Source: Curtobacterium sp. SGAir0471 | GTDB taxonomy: Bacteria > Actinomycetota > Actinomycetes > Actinomycetales > Microbacteriaceae | DNA length: 64,000 nt | Assembly (NCBI RefSeq): GCF_005490985.1 | Contig: NZ_CP027869.1 | Span: 3,286,001-3,350,000, forward strand | Direction: 5' to 3' | In this document: piece by piece, positions 45,391 to 58,475 of the stretch | Layout of the letters: each line of letters opens with the position of its first letter | Numbering within the stretch: position 1 is the stretch's first letter | The notes under the pieces: model-generated | Seen by the model: the letters and a program-made list of their open reading frames with translations, nothing else | What the model was told of the DNA's origin: nothing | Database searches by the model: none | Translations under genes and position numbers: made by a program

Positions 45391-47108
45391 CAGTGGCCCC
45401 CGGAGTACTTGTCGCCGAAGTCGATCTCGGAGGCGGCGATCGCCGCTGCGGACGAGTCGGACGGCGACTCGACGCGCTGCACGAGCCGGTCGAAGCCGTC
45501 CTCGTCGTGCACCTTCTCCATCGCCGCGGCCCGGGTGACGGTACCGACGTTGACGAGCTCGGCGAGGTCCTGGTCCATCGTGTGCATCCCGGCGTCGCGC
45601 CCGGCCTGCATCGCCGAGGTGATCTGGTAGGTCTTGCCCTCGCGCACCAGGTTCGCGATCGCCGGCGTCGTCTTCATGATCTCGGTGGCGACGACACGGC
45701 CGGACCCGTTCGCCTTCGGCACGAGGGTCTGGCAGACGACCCCCTCGAGCGTCGCCGCGAGCTGGGTGCGGATCTGCCCCTGCTGGTGCGGCGGGAACAC
45801 GTCGATGACGCGGTCGATGGTGCCGGGAGCACTCTGCGTGTGCAGGGTCGCGAAGACCAGGTGCCCGGTCTCGGCGGCGGTCAGCGCCACGGAGATGGTC
45901 TCGAGGTCGCGGAGCTCACCGATCAGGATGACATCGGGGTCCTGACGGAGCACGTGCTTCAGCGCGGCGGCGAACGAGTGGGTGTCCGCCCCGACCTCGC
46001 GCTGGTTGATGATCGCCTTCTTGTGCTCGTGCATGAACTCGATCGGGTCCTCGACCGTCACGATGTGGTCGGCACGGGTCTCGTTGACCAGGTCGATGAG
46101 CGCGGCGAGGGTCGTCGACTTGCCGGAGCCGGTCGGCCCGGTCACGAGCACGAGTCCGCGGGGCAGCTTCGCGAACTCCCCGACGTGCGCGGGGATGCCG
46201 AGCTGCTTGAGCGTCTTGATCTTCGTCGGGATGATGCGGAACGCCGCGCCCCAGTTGCCGCGCTGCTGGTAGTAGTTCACGCGGAAGCGGAACTCCGGCG
46301 ACAACGAGTACGCGAAGTCGAGCTCCTGCTCGTGGTCGAACTGCCCGGCCTGCTCGGGCGTGAGCAGCGTCTTCAGTGCGGCGATGACCTTGTTGCGTGC
46401 CCACGGTCCCCCGGGTACCGCGGGACGCAGTGACCCGTCGACCCGCACGGTGGGCGGGGCGTCCGCGGTGACGTGGAGGTCGGACGCTCCCTGGTACACG
46501 ACCTGCGACAGCGCCGTGATGAGGTCGCCGTCGGCGACCTCGCGAGCGTGGCGCGTGAAGCCGATCTCGGGGTGCGACGCAGGGTCGACCGCGGGCCCGG
46601 AGACAGCGGGTCCGGTGATCGTGCGACCGGACACCGCCGGGGCGACGGTCTGGAGGCTCGTGGTCGCCACCGCGGGCGCCACCGGCAGGTGCTCGGTCAC
46701 CGCATCCGCGTACCCGTACGCCGCGGTCGACGGTGGGACCGCCGCCGGGGGCGTGGCCGGCGTGGCCTGCGGCTGCGCCACCGGCACGGCGACGGGGTCA
46801 CCGGCGGGCGGCGGCCACGACGACGCACCGGCCGGGATCGTCCCCGTGGCCCCTGCGCCGGTCGGGTCGTCCCAGGCAGCCGGCGCACCCCAGCCGCCCT
46901 CGGTCGACAGGTCGTAGACGGCGTTGCTCGACGTCGGCACAACGGGGTGGTCTGTCGGCGTCACCGCGTGCGCCGACGCCGCCGCGGCCGCAGCAGCCGC
47001 CGCGAGCCGCGCAGCCCGACGGCCACCGACCTCGTTGCCCGGGCTCCCGGGGTGCCACCCGGCGACGGGGTCGTTCCCTGCTTCGATGTCGTACACCGAT
47101 TCGTTCAT
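45390..47108 (-). CDS. pilT: PilT retraction ATPase with long N-terminal extension
   Basis: A 572-residue PilT, against about 350-380 for the usual protein. Residues 1 to about 190 are a low-complexity Ala/Pro/Val/Thr extension (including an Ala run at 36-45). The ATPase core follows: Walker A GPTGSGKST (324-332), Asp box VEDPIEFMHE, Walker B LIGELRDLETI and His box VFATLHTQS. PilT drives pilus retraction and twitching. It lies 18 bases after pilB and is coupled to pilC. Confidence 0.93.
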   Translation of the reverse strand: MNESVYDIEAGNDPVAGWHPGSPGNEVGGRRAARLAAAAAAAAASAHAVTPTDHPVVPTSSNAVYDLSTEGGWGAPAAWDDPTGAGATGTIPAGASSWPPPAGDPVAVPVAQPQATPATPPAAVPPSTAAYGYADAVTEHLPVAPAVATTSLQTVAPAVSGRTITGPAVSGPAVDPASHPEIGFTRHAREVADGDLITALSQVVYQGASDLHVTADAPPTVRVDGSLRPAVPGGPWARNKVIAALKTLLTPEQAGQFDHEQELDFAYSLSPEFRFRVNYYQQRGNWGAAFRIIPTKIKTLKQLGIPAHVGEFAKLPRGLVLVTGPTGSGKSTTLAALIDLVNETRADHIVTVEDPIEFMHEHKKAIINQREVGADTHSFAAALKHVLRQDPDVILIGELRDLETISVALTAAETGHLVFATLHTQSAPGTIDRVIDVFPPHQQGQIRTQLAATLEGVVCQTLVPKANGSGRVVATEIMKTTPAIANLVREGKTYQITSAMQAGRDAGMHTMDQDLAELVNVGTVTRAAAMEKVHDEDGFDRLVQRVESPSDSSAAAIAASEIDFGDKYSGGH

Positions 47109-47126
47109 CGTCCTCGTGCTCCCGGG

Positions 47127-48797
47127 CTACGCGACCACGCGCAGGATCTCGTCGACGCTGGTCAGGCCGAGCTTGACCTTCTCCCACCCGTCCTGCCGGA
47201 GCGTGAGCATGCCCTGCTGCTGGGCGACGCGGCTGATCTCGGCGCTCGAGGCCCGCGCGACCGCGAGGCGCTCGATCTCCTCGGTCACGGTCATGACCTC
47301 GTGCAGGGCGATGCGGCCGCGGTACCCGGTGTTCGAGCAGACGGCGCAGCCGATCGGTGCGAAGAACTCCGGCACGGCCGCGTCCGGACGGTCGAGGAAC
47401 CCGAGCGCGTGCAGCTGCTCGGCCTCGTACACGGCGGGGGCCTTGCACCGGTCGCAGAGCCGGCGGGCCAGACGCTGGGCGACCACCGAGTCGAGCGCGG
47501 ACCCGACCAGGAAGGGTTCGATGTCCATCTCGGTCAGACGGGTGACGGCCGACGGGGCGTCGTTCGTGTGCAGGGTGGAGAGCACCAGGTGGCCGGTGAG
47601 CGAGGCCTCGATCGCGATCTGCGCGGTCTCGTGGTCGCGGATCTCACCGAGGAGCACCACGTCCGGGTCGGAGCGCAGGATCGACCGCAGCGCCGACGCG
47701 AAGGTCAGGCCGGCCTTCGGGTTGACCTGCACCTGGTTGATCCCGGCCATCCGGTACTCGACCGGGTCCTCGACCGTGATGACGTTGATCTCCGGCTTCG
47801 CGACGGCGTTGAGCGTCGTGTACAGCGTGGTCGACTTGCCCGAACCGGTGGGCCCGGTGACCAGGATCATGCCGTACGGCTTCGAGTAGGACCGCTGGTA
47901 CGCCTGGAAGTTCTGCTCGAGCAGGTTGAGGTCCTTGAGCGTCAGCGACGTGTTCGTGTTGTCGAGGATGCGCATGACGACCTTCTCGCCCCACACCGTG
48001 GGCAGGGTGGCCACGCGCAGGTCGATCTGCCGACCGCCGTGGCGCACGGACATCCGGCCGTCCTGCGGCTTCCGCCGCTCGGCGATGTCGATGTCGCTCA
48101 TGATCTTGAGCCGGCTGATCACGCCGTTCTGGATGTTCTTCGGGGCCGGCGCCATCTCGTGCAGCACGCCGTCGATGCGGTAGCGCACCCGGACCTCGTG
48201 CTCGCCCGGCTCGATGTGGATGTCCGACGCGTGGTCCTGGATCGCCTGCGAGACGAGCAGGTTGACGAAGCGGACGATCGGGACGTCGTCGAGCGCGCCG
48301 TCGGTCAGGTCCACCTGCTGCTGGGTCTGCGCGGCCGACTGGTCCTCGAGCGACGACGTCAGGTCGTTCAGCTCGTCGTCCGCTCGCAGGTACCGGTCGA
48401 GGGCGCTGACGAGGTCGCGCTCCTCCACCTGGAGCGGCTTGATCGCGCGACCCGATGCGGTGCGCGCGTCGTCGATCGCGAGCACGTTCGACGGGTTCAC
48501 CATCGCGAGCACGAGCGTCTCGCCCTCGAACCCGATGCCGAGCACTCCGTGGCGACGGCAGAGCGCCGCGGGCAGCATCGACACCGCGGTCCCGTCGACC
48601 GGGTAGTCGGTCAGCGGCACGGTGTGGGAGTTGTTCGAGGCCGCTCGAGCCGTGATGTACTGCGCCTCGCTCACCACGCCCTGGTCCACCAGGGAGCGGA
48701 TGGCACGCTCGTCGATCGCCTCGTCGCCGGTCATGGAGTCGAGGTGTTCGATCGGCAGTGCGCCGTTGAGGATGAGGATCTCGGACAGGGTGGCCAT
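47127..48797 (-). CDS. pilB: PilB/GspE assembly ATPase
   Basis: A 556-residue extension ATPase. The N-terminal MshEN/GspE-N-like domain spans about 1-150. The core has Walker A GPTGSGKS (315-322), Asp box VEDPVEYRM, Walker B LLGEIRDHET and His box LSTLHTND. The tetracysteine zinc motif is visible (CDRC and CAVC, as in GspE). ATG 48797 begins MATLSEILILNGALP. It is the first gene of the locus; the 375-base region above it carries the shared palindrome. Confidence 0.94.
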   Translation of the reverse strand: MATLSEILILNGALPIEHLDSMTGDEAIDERAIRSLVDQGVVSEAQYITARAASNNSHTVPLTDYPVDGTAVSMLPAALCRRHGVLGIGFEGETLVLAMVNPSNVLAIDDARTASGRAIKPLQVEERDLVSALDRYLRADDELNDLTSSLEDQSAAQTQQQVDLTDGALDDVPIVRFVNLLVSQAIQDHASDIHIEPGEHEVRVRYRIDGVLHEMAPAPKNIQNGVISRLKIMSDIDIAERRKPQDGRMSVRHGGRQIDLRVATLPTVWGEKVVMRILDNTNTSLTLKDLNLLEQNFQAYQRSYSKPYGMILVTGPTGSGKSTTLYTTLNAVAKPEINVITVEDPVEYRMAGINQVQVNPKAGLTFASALRSILRSDPDVVLLGEIRDHETAQIAIEASLTGHLVLSTLHTNDAPSAVTRLTEMDIEPFLVGSALDSVVAQRLARRLCDRCKAPAVYEAEQLHALGFLDRPDAAVPEFFAPIGCAVCSNTGYRGRIALHEVMTVTEEIERLAVARASSAEISRVAQQQGMLTLRQDGWEKVKLGLTSVDEILRVVA

Positions 48798-49172
48798 GTG
48801 TCCCGGGGCCTCCTTCGGGTCGAGACCGGGTCGTGGGGGTGTGCCCCGCAGCGGCGCGGCGCCCGTCCACGCTACGGCCGCCCGGTGCGGCCCTCGCAGT
48901 CCCACAACGAGGGGGCGACGGGGTGGCGTGTGCCCCCAGTGCTGGGGTACCGGCGGGTACCGAGAGGCGCGTCTCGCGGTCGTCATGCGTCGATGCTCCG
49001 GCTCCGCCACGTCGGCGCGGGGTCCGAACCGGGTGTCGGTGGACGGGACGTCGACGGCCGTGCCCTGTGCAGGAAGGCGCCGGCAGCCGCGGGGCGAACG
49101 GTCCAGCACCGTCTGGGGTGCGTGCACGAGGAACCCCTCGACGCGCGGGGCCGCTGCGCGCCATGATGAGAC
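48798..49172. other. 375-base divergent gap between pilB and the VOC gene
   Basis: Regulatory region for pilB to the left and the small VOC gene to the right. No gene is supported. It contains the palindrome TGCCCCCAGTGCTGGGGTA at 48931-48949. No consensus -35/-10 pair was found for either direction. Confidence 0.6.
48931..48949. promoter_or_regulatory. palindrome upstream of pilB, shared with pilA
   Basis: TGCCCCCAGTGCTGGGGTA; its first ten bases are identical to the site at 44102-44121 and the rest differs at few positions. The distance to the start codon is alike in both places. Confidence 0.5.
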
Positions 49173-49538
49173 ATGGACATCACGAGCGTGACCGTGGGGC
49201 TCCCCGTCTCCGACATCGAGGCGTCCTGCCTCTGGTACGGCGCTGTGTTCCAGCGGGCAGACCCCGACCTCGAGCCCGAGGACGGCGTGGTCGAGTACGA
49301 GATCGGTGGCATCTGGTTGCAGCTGTACCGCGACGCCGACGCCGAGCGACGCCCCGCGACCGTCCGCTTCGGCGTCGACGACGTCCGCTCGCAGCACGCC
49401 CGCATCGGCTCGCTCGGCATCGACGTCGGCCCGGTCGAGTGCGTCGACGGTGCCGTCGACTGGTTCGACGTCCGCGACCCCGACGGCAACGTCCTCAGCC
49501 TGTACTCGCTGGTCGACGAGAAGGGCCGCACCGCCTGA
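49173..49538 (+). CDS. VOC (glyoxalase/dioxygenase-fold) family protein
   Basis: A 121-residue single-domain VOC protein: TVGLPVSDIEASCLWYGAVF at the N-terminus and WFDVRDPDGNVLSLYSLVDE at the C-terminus. The family includes glyoxalase I, fosfomycin and bleomycin resistance proteins and small metal enzymes. The substrate is not predictable. It is alone on the plus strand between rpoC and pilB, divergent from pilB. Confidence 0.85.
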   Translation: MDITSVTVGLPVSDIEASCLWYGAVFQRADPDLEPEDGVVEYEIGGIWLQLYRDADAERRPATVRFGVDDVRSQHARIGSLGIDVGPVECVDGAVDWFDVRDPDGNVLSLYSLVDEKGRTA

Positions 49539-49550
49539 GACCGGACCACC

Positions 49551-49598
49551 GGCGGACGGGAGGCGCGGGGCGGGCCCGCCACGAGCCTCCCGTCCGCC
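49551..49598. repeat. GGACGGGAGGC inverted-repeat element
   Basis: Perfect 14-bp arms GGCGGACGGGAGGC (49551-49564) and GCCTCCCGTCCGCC (49585-49598) with a 20-bp spacer, as in the copy at 8297-8344. It lies between the convergent VOC gene and rpoC, upstream of the rpoC terminator as read on the plus strand. Confidence 0.8.
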
Positions 49599-49632
49599 AG
49601 CGTCCCCCTCACCACACGCGGTCCAGCAACGA

Positions 49633-49668
49633 GGAAGGCCCCCGCATCCGAGGATGCGGGGGCCTTCC
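49633..49668 (-). terminator. terminator of rpoBC
   Basis: A 16-bp perfect stem GGAAGGCCCCCGCATC/GATGCGGGGGCCTTCC with CGAG loop, 34 bases below the rpoC stop. It may also end the convergent VOC transcript. Confidence 0.85.
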
Positions 49669-49701
49669 GGGTTCAGCTCAGGCTCAGTCGGCCGTGCCTG
49701 T

Positions 49702-53583
<3,882 letters not shown>

Positions 53584-53630
53584 TGTTCTTCTCTCTTGCT
53601 GAGTTCGAAACGTGTTCGGTACGGGCCGGC

Positions 53631-56600
53631 TCAGATGTCGTCGACGGACGACGACTCGAACCGCGAGGAGATGTTGATGCCGAGCTCTTCAGCGGCACGG
53701 AAGACCTCGTCGTCCGTGTCGCGGAGGCTGACCGCCTGGCCGTCGGCCGAGAGGACCTCGACGTTCAGGCAGAGCGACTGCATCTCCTTCATGAGGACCT
53801 TGAACGACTCGGGGATGCCGGGCTCCTGGATGTTCTCGCCCTTGACGATCGCCTCGTAGACCTTCACGCGGCCGAGGATGTCGTCGGACTTGATCGTCAG
53901 GAGCTCCTGGAGGGCGTAGGCGGCGCCGTACGCCTCGAGCGCCCACACCTCCATCTCGCCGAACCGCTGTCCACCGAACTGCGCCTTACCACCCAGCGGC
54001 TGCTGCGTGATCATCGAGTACGGACCGGTCGAACGCGCGTGGATCTTGTCGTCGACCAGGTGGTGCAGCTTGAGGATGTACATGTAGCCGACCGAGACGG
54101 GCTCCGGGAACGGCTCGCCGGAGCGGCCGTCGAAGAGCTGCGCCTTGCCGGAGGAACCGATCAAGCGCTCGCCGTCGCGATTCGGGAGCGTCGAGTCGAG
54201 GAGACCCTCGATCTCGCGCTCGTAGGCACCGTCGAACACCGGAGTGGCGACCTTCGTGCCGGGCTCCGCGTGACGGGCGGCCTCGGGGAGGGCGGACGCC
54301 CACTCCTGGATGCCCTCGACGTTCCAACCCTGCTTCGCGAGCCACCCGAGGTGGATCTCGAGGACCTGGCCGAAGTTCATGCGGCCGGGGACGCCGAGCG
54401 GGTTGAGCACGATGTCGACCGGGGTGCCGTCCGCGAGGAACGGCATGTCCTCGACCGGCAGGATCGTCGAGATGACGCCCTTGTTGCCGTGACGACCGGC
54501 GAGCTTGTCACCCGCGGTGATCTTGCGCTTCTGGGCGATGTAGACGACCACACGCTGGTTGACGCCCGAGCCGAGCTCGTCGTCCCCGTCCTGCGCGTCG
54601 AACACCTTGACGCCGATGATCGTGCCCTCTTCACCGTGGGGCACCTTCAGCGAGGTGTCGCGCACCTCGCGCGACTTCTCGTTGAAGATCGCGCGGAGCA
54701 GGCGCTCCTCGGCCGAGAGCTCGGTCTCGCCCTTCGGCGTGACCTTGCCGACCAGGATGTCGCCGGGGCGGACCTCGGCACCGATGCGGATGATGCCGCG
54801 CTCGTCGAGGTCGGCCAGGAGGTCCGGGCTGACGTTCGGGAGGTCGCGGGTGATCTCCTCCTTGCCGAGCTTCGTGTCGCGGGCGTCGACCTCGTACTCC
54901 TCGATGTGGATCGAGGAGAGCGTGTCGTCCTTCACGAGGTTCTGCGACAGGATCATCGCGTCCTCGTAGTTGTAGCCCTCCCACGGCATGAACGCGACGA
55001 GGAGGTTCTTGCCGAGCGCGAGCTCGCCGTTCTCCGTCGCGGGGCCGTCGGCGATGACCTCGCCCTGCTCCACGCGCTCGCCTGCGGAGACGATGACGCG
55101 GTGGTTGTAGCTCGTGCCCTGGTTCGAGCGGTCGAACTTGCGCAGGTAGTAGGTCTGCGTGCCGCCCTCGTCGAGCTGCAGGGTCACGGCGTCGGCCGAG
55201 ACCTCGGAGACCACACCGGCCTTGTCGGCGGTGACGACGTCACCGGCGTCGATCGCCGTGTAGCCCTCCATGCCGGTGCCGACGAGCGGCGACTCGGAAC
55301 GGAGCAGCGGGACGGCCTGACGCTGCATGTTCGCACCCATGAGGGCGCGGTTCGCGTCGTCGTGCTCGAGGAACGGGATGAGCGAGGTCGCGACCGACAC
55401 CATCTGTCGCGGCGAGACGTCCATGTAGTCGACCTCGTCCTTGCCGACGAGCTCGACCTCGCCGCCCTTCTTCCGGACGAGCACCTTGTCGTCCTGGAAG
55501 TGGAAGTCGTCGGTCAGCGGCGCGTTGGCCTGGGCGACGACGAAGTCGTCCTCCTCCGACGCGGTCAGGTAGTCGATCTGCGTCGTGACCTGGCCGCCCA
55601 CGACCCGGCGGTACGGCGTCTCGATGAAGCCGAACGAGTTGATCCGACCGAACGACGCGAGCGAGCCGATCAGGCCGATGTTCGGGCCTTCCGGGGTCTC
55701 GATCGGGCACATGCGGCCGTAGTGCGACGGGTGCACGTCGCGGACCTCGACGCCGGCACGCTCACGGGACAGACCACCCGGGCCGAGGGCCGACAGGCGA
55801 CGCTTGTGCGTCAGACCCGCGAGCGGGTTGTTCTGGTCCATGAACTGCGACAGCTGCGAGGTGCCGAAGAACTCCTTGATCGCGGCGACGACGGGTCGCA
55901 CGTTGATCAGGGTCTGCGGGGTGATCGCCTCGATGTCCTGCGTGGTCATGCGCTCGCGGACGACGCGCTCCATGCGGGACAGACCCGTGCGGACCTGGTT
56001 CTGGATGAGCTCGCCGACGGCGCGGATGCGACGGTTGCCGAAGTGGTCGATGTCGTCCACGTCGAGGCGCAGCTGGACGGGCTCGCCGTCGCGGACACCG
56101 TTCAGCGTGGTCTTCTCGGCGTGCAGCGAGACGAGGTACTTGATCGTGCGGACGATGTCCTGCACGGTCAGCACCGAGTCCGAGAGCTGCGCGTCGATGC
56201 CGAGCTTGCGGTTCAGCTTGTAGCGACCCACCTTGGCGAGGTCGTAGCGCTTGGGGTTGAAGTAGAAGTTGTCGAGGAGCGCACGCGCGGCCTCGGCGGC
56301 GACCTGCTCGCCCGGACGCAGCTTGCGGTAGATGTCCTTGAGCGCCTCTTCCTTGGTGAGGACGGCGTCCTTCTCGAGGGTCGACTCGATCGAGGCGAAG
56401 CCCTGGAACTCCTCCATGATCTCCTCGCTCGTCAGGCCGAGGGCCTTGAGGAAGACGGTCACGGACTGCTTGCGCTTGCGGTCGATGCGCACGCCCACCT
56501 GGTCGCGCTTGTCGATCTCGAACTCGAGCCAGGCACCACGCGAGGGGATGACGCGGGCGGAGTAGATGTCCTTATCGGACGTCTTCTCCTGCTGGCGCTC

Positions 56601-57119
56601 GAAGTACACGCCCGGCGAGCGGACGAGCTGCGAGACGACGACGCGCTCGGTGCCGTTGATGATGAACGTGCCGCGCTCGGTCATGAGCGGGAAGTCGCCC
56701 ATGAAGACGGTCTGCGTCTTGATCTCACCGGTCATGTGGTTCATGAACTCGGCGTTGACGTACAGCGGCGCGGCGTAGGTCTTGCCACGCTCCTTGCACT
56801 CGTCGATGGAGTACTTCGGGTCCTCGAGCTCCGGGGACGTGAACGAGAGCTGCATGGTCTCGCCGAGGTCCTCGATCGGGGAGATCTCCTCGAAGATCTC
56901 CTCGAGGCCGGAGTGCAGCGCGAGGTCGGTGCGACCCTGCTCCTGTCCTTCGGCGAGGCGGGCCTTCCAGACGTCGTTGCCGACGAGCCAGTCGAAGCTC
57001 TCCGTCTGGAGGGCGAGCAGATCCGGCACCGTGAGGGTGTCCGTGATCTTGGCGAACGAGAGTCGCGAGTGGTTGCGACCGTTCTTGGGGTTGGTGGATG
57101 CGTTGGGCGCAGCAGCCAA
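53631..57119 (-). CDS. rpoB: DNA-directed RNA polymerase subunit beta
   Basis: A 1162-residue beta subunit. The start is TTG at 57119 ([20 protein letters not shown]), with GGAGGT seven bases upstream; codons further upstream belong to the leader. The rifampicin-binding cluster reads [20 protein letters not shown] followed by [10 protein letters not shown], with Asp, His and Ser at the resistance hot spots unmutated, so a sensitive genotype. The C-terminal RPVS-clamp regions are complete. Confidence 0.98.
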   Translation of the reverse strand: MAAAPNASTNPKNGRNHSRLSFAKITDTLTVPDLLALQTESFDWLVGNDVWKARLAEGQEQGRTDLALHSGLEEIFEEISPIEDLGETMQLSFTSPELEDPKYSIDECKERGKTYAAPLYVNAEFMNHMTGEIKTQTVFMGDFPLMTERGTFIINGTERVVVSQLVRSPGVYFERQQEKTSDKDIYSARVIPSRGAWLEFEIDKRDQVGVRIDRKRKQSVTVFLKALGLTSEEIMEEFQGFASIESTLEKDAVLTKEEALKDIYRKLRPGEQVAAEAARALLDNFYFNPKRYDLAKVGRYKLNRKLGIDAQLSDSVLTVQDIVRTIKYLVSLHAEKTTLNGVRDGEPVQLRLDVDDIDHFGNRRIRAVGELIQNQVRTGLSRMERVVRERMTTQDIEAITPQTLINVRPVVAAIKEFFGTSQLSQFMDQNNPLAGLTHKRRLSALGPGGLSRERAGVEVRDVHPSHYGRMCPIETPEGPNIGLIGSLASFGRINSFGFIETPYRRVVGGQVTTQIDYLTASEEDDFVVAQANAPLTDDFHFQDDKVLVRKKGGEVELVGKDEVDYMDVSPRQMVSVATSLIPFLEHDDANRALMGANMQRQAVPLLRSESPLVGTGMEGYTAIDAGDVVTADKAGVVSEVSADAVTLQLDEGGTQTYYLRKFDRSNQGTSYNHRVIVSAGERVEQGEVIADGPATENGELALGKNLLVAFMPWEGYNYEDAMILSQNLVKDDTLSSIHIEEYEVDARDTKLGKEEITRDLPNVSPDLLADLDERGIIRIGAEVRPGDILVGKVTPKGETELSAEERLLRAIFNEKSREVRDTSLKVPHGEEGTIIGVKVFDAQDGDDELGSGVNQRVVVYIAQKRKITAGDKLAGRHGNKGVISTILPVEDMPFLADGTPVDIVLNPLGVPGRMNFGQVLEIHLGWLAKQGWNVEGIQEWASALPEAARHAEPGTKVATPVFDGAYEREIEGLLDSTLPNRDGERLIGSSGKAQLFDGRSGEPFPEPVSVGYMYILKLHHLVDDKIHARSTGPYSMITQQPLGGKAQFGGQRFGEMEVWALEAYGAAYALQELLTIKSDDILGRVKVYEAIVKGENIQEPGIPESFKVLMKEMQSLCLNVEVLSADGQAVSLRDTDDEVFRAAEELGINISSRFESSSVDDI

Positions 57120-57359
57120 GGGTGTGACCTCCGGTAGGCCCCGTCGGGCCGGTACTGACGAGCAGCACGTTGGTGAGTGGATTGATCGCTCGGCGCGACC
57201 CCGGGACCACCGACACGGAACGCACGACGACAACGACCGTCGAGGACCTGTGGGATGATCGGTGAGCGGGACCCGCCGCCATATACGGGACCGGCTTCAC
57301 CAGGGCGCGTGTTCGACCGCAATATGACGACACACGAATGCCAGGGAGCGCGAACTGTC

Positions 57360-57389
57360 ATCATAGGTCGCCCCGGCGCGCGCTGTCCA
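57360..57389 (-). promoter_or_regulatory. promoter of rpoBC
   Basis: On the minus strand TGGACA (57384-57389), 18 bases, TATGAT (57360-57365): five of six matches to each hexamer. It leaves a leader of about 235 bases, typical of long actinobacterial rpoB leaders. Confidence 0.75.
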
Positions 57390-57412
57390 GTCCTGGCTTG
57401 ACCGGATTCGGC

Positions 57413-57507
57413 GATGGCGTGTATAAGCACGCAGCCCGCCCCTGCGACGGCGTGTACGAGCACGCAGCCCGCTCCTGCGACGGCGTGTACGAGCACGCAG
57501 CCCGCCC
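57413..57507. repeat. 33-bp tandem repeat, three units
   Basis: Units based on GACGGCGTGTACGAGCACGC + AGCCCGCTCCTGC start at 57413, 57446 and 57479; the third is shortened. Identity is about 85-95 percent. There are no spacers. The unit length is a multiple of three and all frames stay open, but no start or family supports a protein. Confidence 0.8.
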
Positions 57508-57523
57508 GGACGTTCCCCCGTCG

Positions 57524-58117
57524 TCAGTCCGCGAGCGCGCGCAGCAGCTCCTCCGGGCGCTCCGCCCGCACGAAGGTCACCCGACCCCGGTCGTCCGTGA
57601 TCCGCACGCCTCGACCGGGGGTGAGCAGGAGCGCCCGCACGCCACGGCCGAGGCGCAGCCCCACCCCGCCGAAGGTGCGCGCGTCCGCCTCGACGACCGA
57701 GACCTCCGCGATCCGACGACGGACGATGCGGCGCGCGGGCAGCGGTCGGAAGTGCAGCACCACGTCGGTGTCGGTCACCGCGATGCCGGTCCGCGCGAGC
57801 AGCAGCAGGGCGCCGGCGACGAGGGCGACCACGCCCGGCAGCAGCAGCGCGACCTCCGGCGCGTCCCCCGGCCAGCCGAGCACGGCCGCCGTCAGCGCGC
57901 CTCCGCCGAGCAGCAGGAAGGAGCCGACGGCACGCATCCAGCGGGGAGCGCGTTCACCGTCCGCGACCACCGGCCGGGAGGCACGGTGCGGGCGGGCGGG
58001 CAGGTGCACCACCGGCAGGGCGCGGCCGGCCCGGGACGCGCGGCCGGGTCGGGCCGTCCGCGCGGATCGGACCGGGGAGCCCGGTCGGAGGGTGGGCAGG
58101 CTGAGGGTGTCGGTCAT
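57524..58117 (-). CDS. PH-like membrane protein, hypothetical
   Basis: A 197-residue protein with an Arg/Ala/Pro-rich cytoplasmic N-terminus (1 to about 60), two transmembrane helices (about 65-82 and 90-112), and a C-terminal beta-rich domain (about 115-195: TGIAVTDTDVVLHFRPLPAR to DDRGRVTFVRAERPEELLRA), which resembles bacterial PH-like DUFs. ATG 58117 has GGGAGA upstream. The function is unknown. It stands alone between rpoB and the two-component system. Confidence 0.65.
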   Translation of the reverse strand: MTDTLSLPTLRPGSPVRSARTARPGRASRAGRALPVVHLPARPHRASRPVVADGERAPRWMRAVGSFLLLGGGALTAAVLGWPGDAPEVALLLPGVVALVAGALLLLARTGIAVTDTDVVLHFRPLPARRIVRRRIAEVSVVEADARTFGGVGLRLGRGVRALLLTPGRGVRITDDRGRVTFVRAERPEELLRALAD

Positions 58118-58475
58118 CGCGGTCTCCCGGTGGAGTCGTGGGTCGTGTCGCAGCCGCGGGCGCACAGGACCGTCGGTCGGCGCACGCGTCGTGCCGTGCG
58201 CCGTCGCACGCCGGAGGGCGGCGTGCCGGGGTCGAGCGGTGGGGGTGCGGGCACGCCGACGACGGGTCGGCCGCCCGGGCGCGGTGGGGGTCGCGCGGGG
58301 CCGGTCCGGTCCACGTCGTGGTCACGTCGACGGGCGGAGCGTCGCGACCGTGCGGCCGGGCTCTCGACACCTGTCGGGTGACGACGACCAGAACGGTACG
58401 GCACCGTCCTTGGCGTCGGCTGGTCACCGGGGGACCGCCATCCGATCAGCGCCACGGTCGATCAGCGCCGCCCGA
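58118..58475. other. 358-base non-coding gap upstream of the PH-like gene
   Basis: No gene is supported. It separates the PH-like gene from the response regulator stop. The nonamer GATCAGCGC occurs three times at about 58443, 58459 and 58471, the last overlapping the regulator stop. No promoter pair or strong hairpin was recognised. Confidence 0.55.

Larger units (their letters stand above)
57120..57523. other. 404-base gap upstream of rpoB: leader, promoter and minisatellite
   Basis: Contains the approximately 235-base rpoB leader, the rpoB promoter and a 33-bp tandem repeat. No further gene is supported. The repeats lie beyond the promoter, next to the stop of the PH-like gene at 57524. 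Confidence 0.7.

Noticed and set aside
36151..48797. Search for PilQ secretin or PilP in the pilus locus
   Set aside because: Neither is present; this is expected for a single-membrane cell and is not evidence of a broken locus.
57413..57507. Possible CRISPR array
   Set aside because: The repeats are directly adjacent with no spacers and no cas genes are near; it is a tandem minisatellite.
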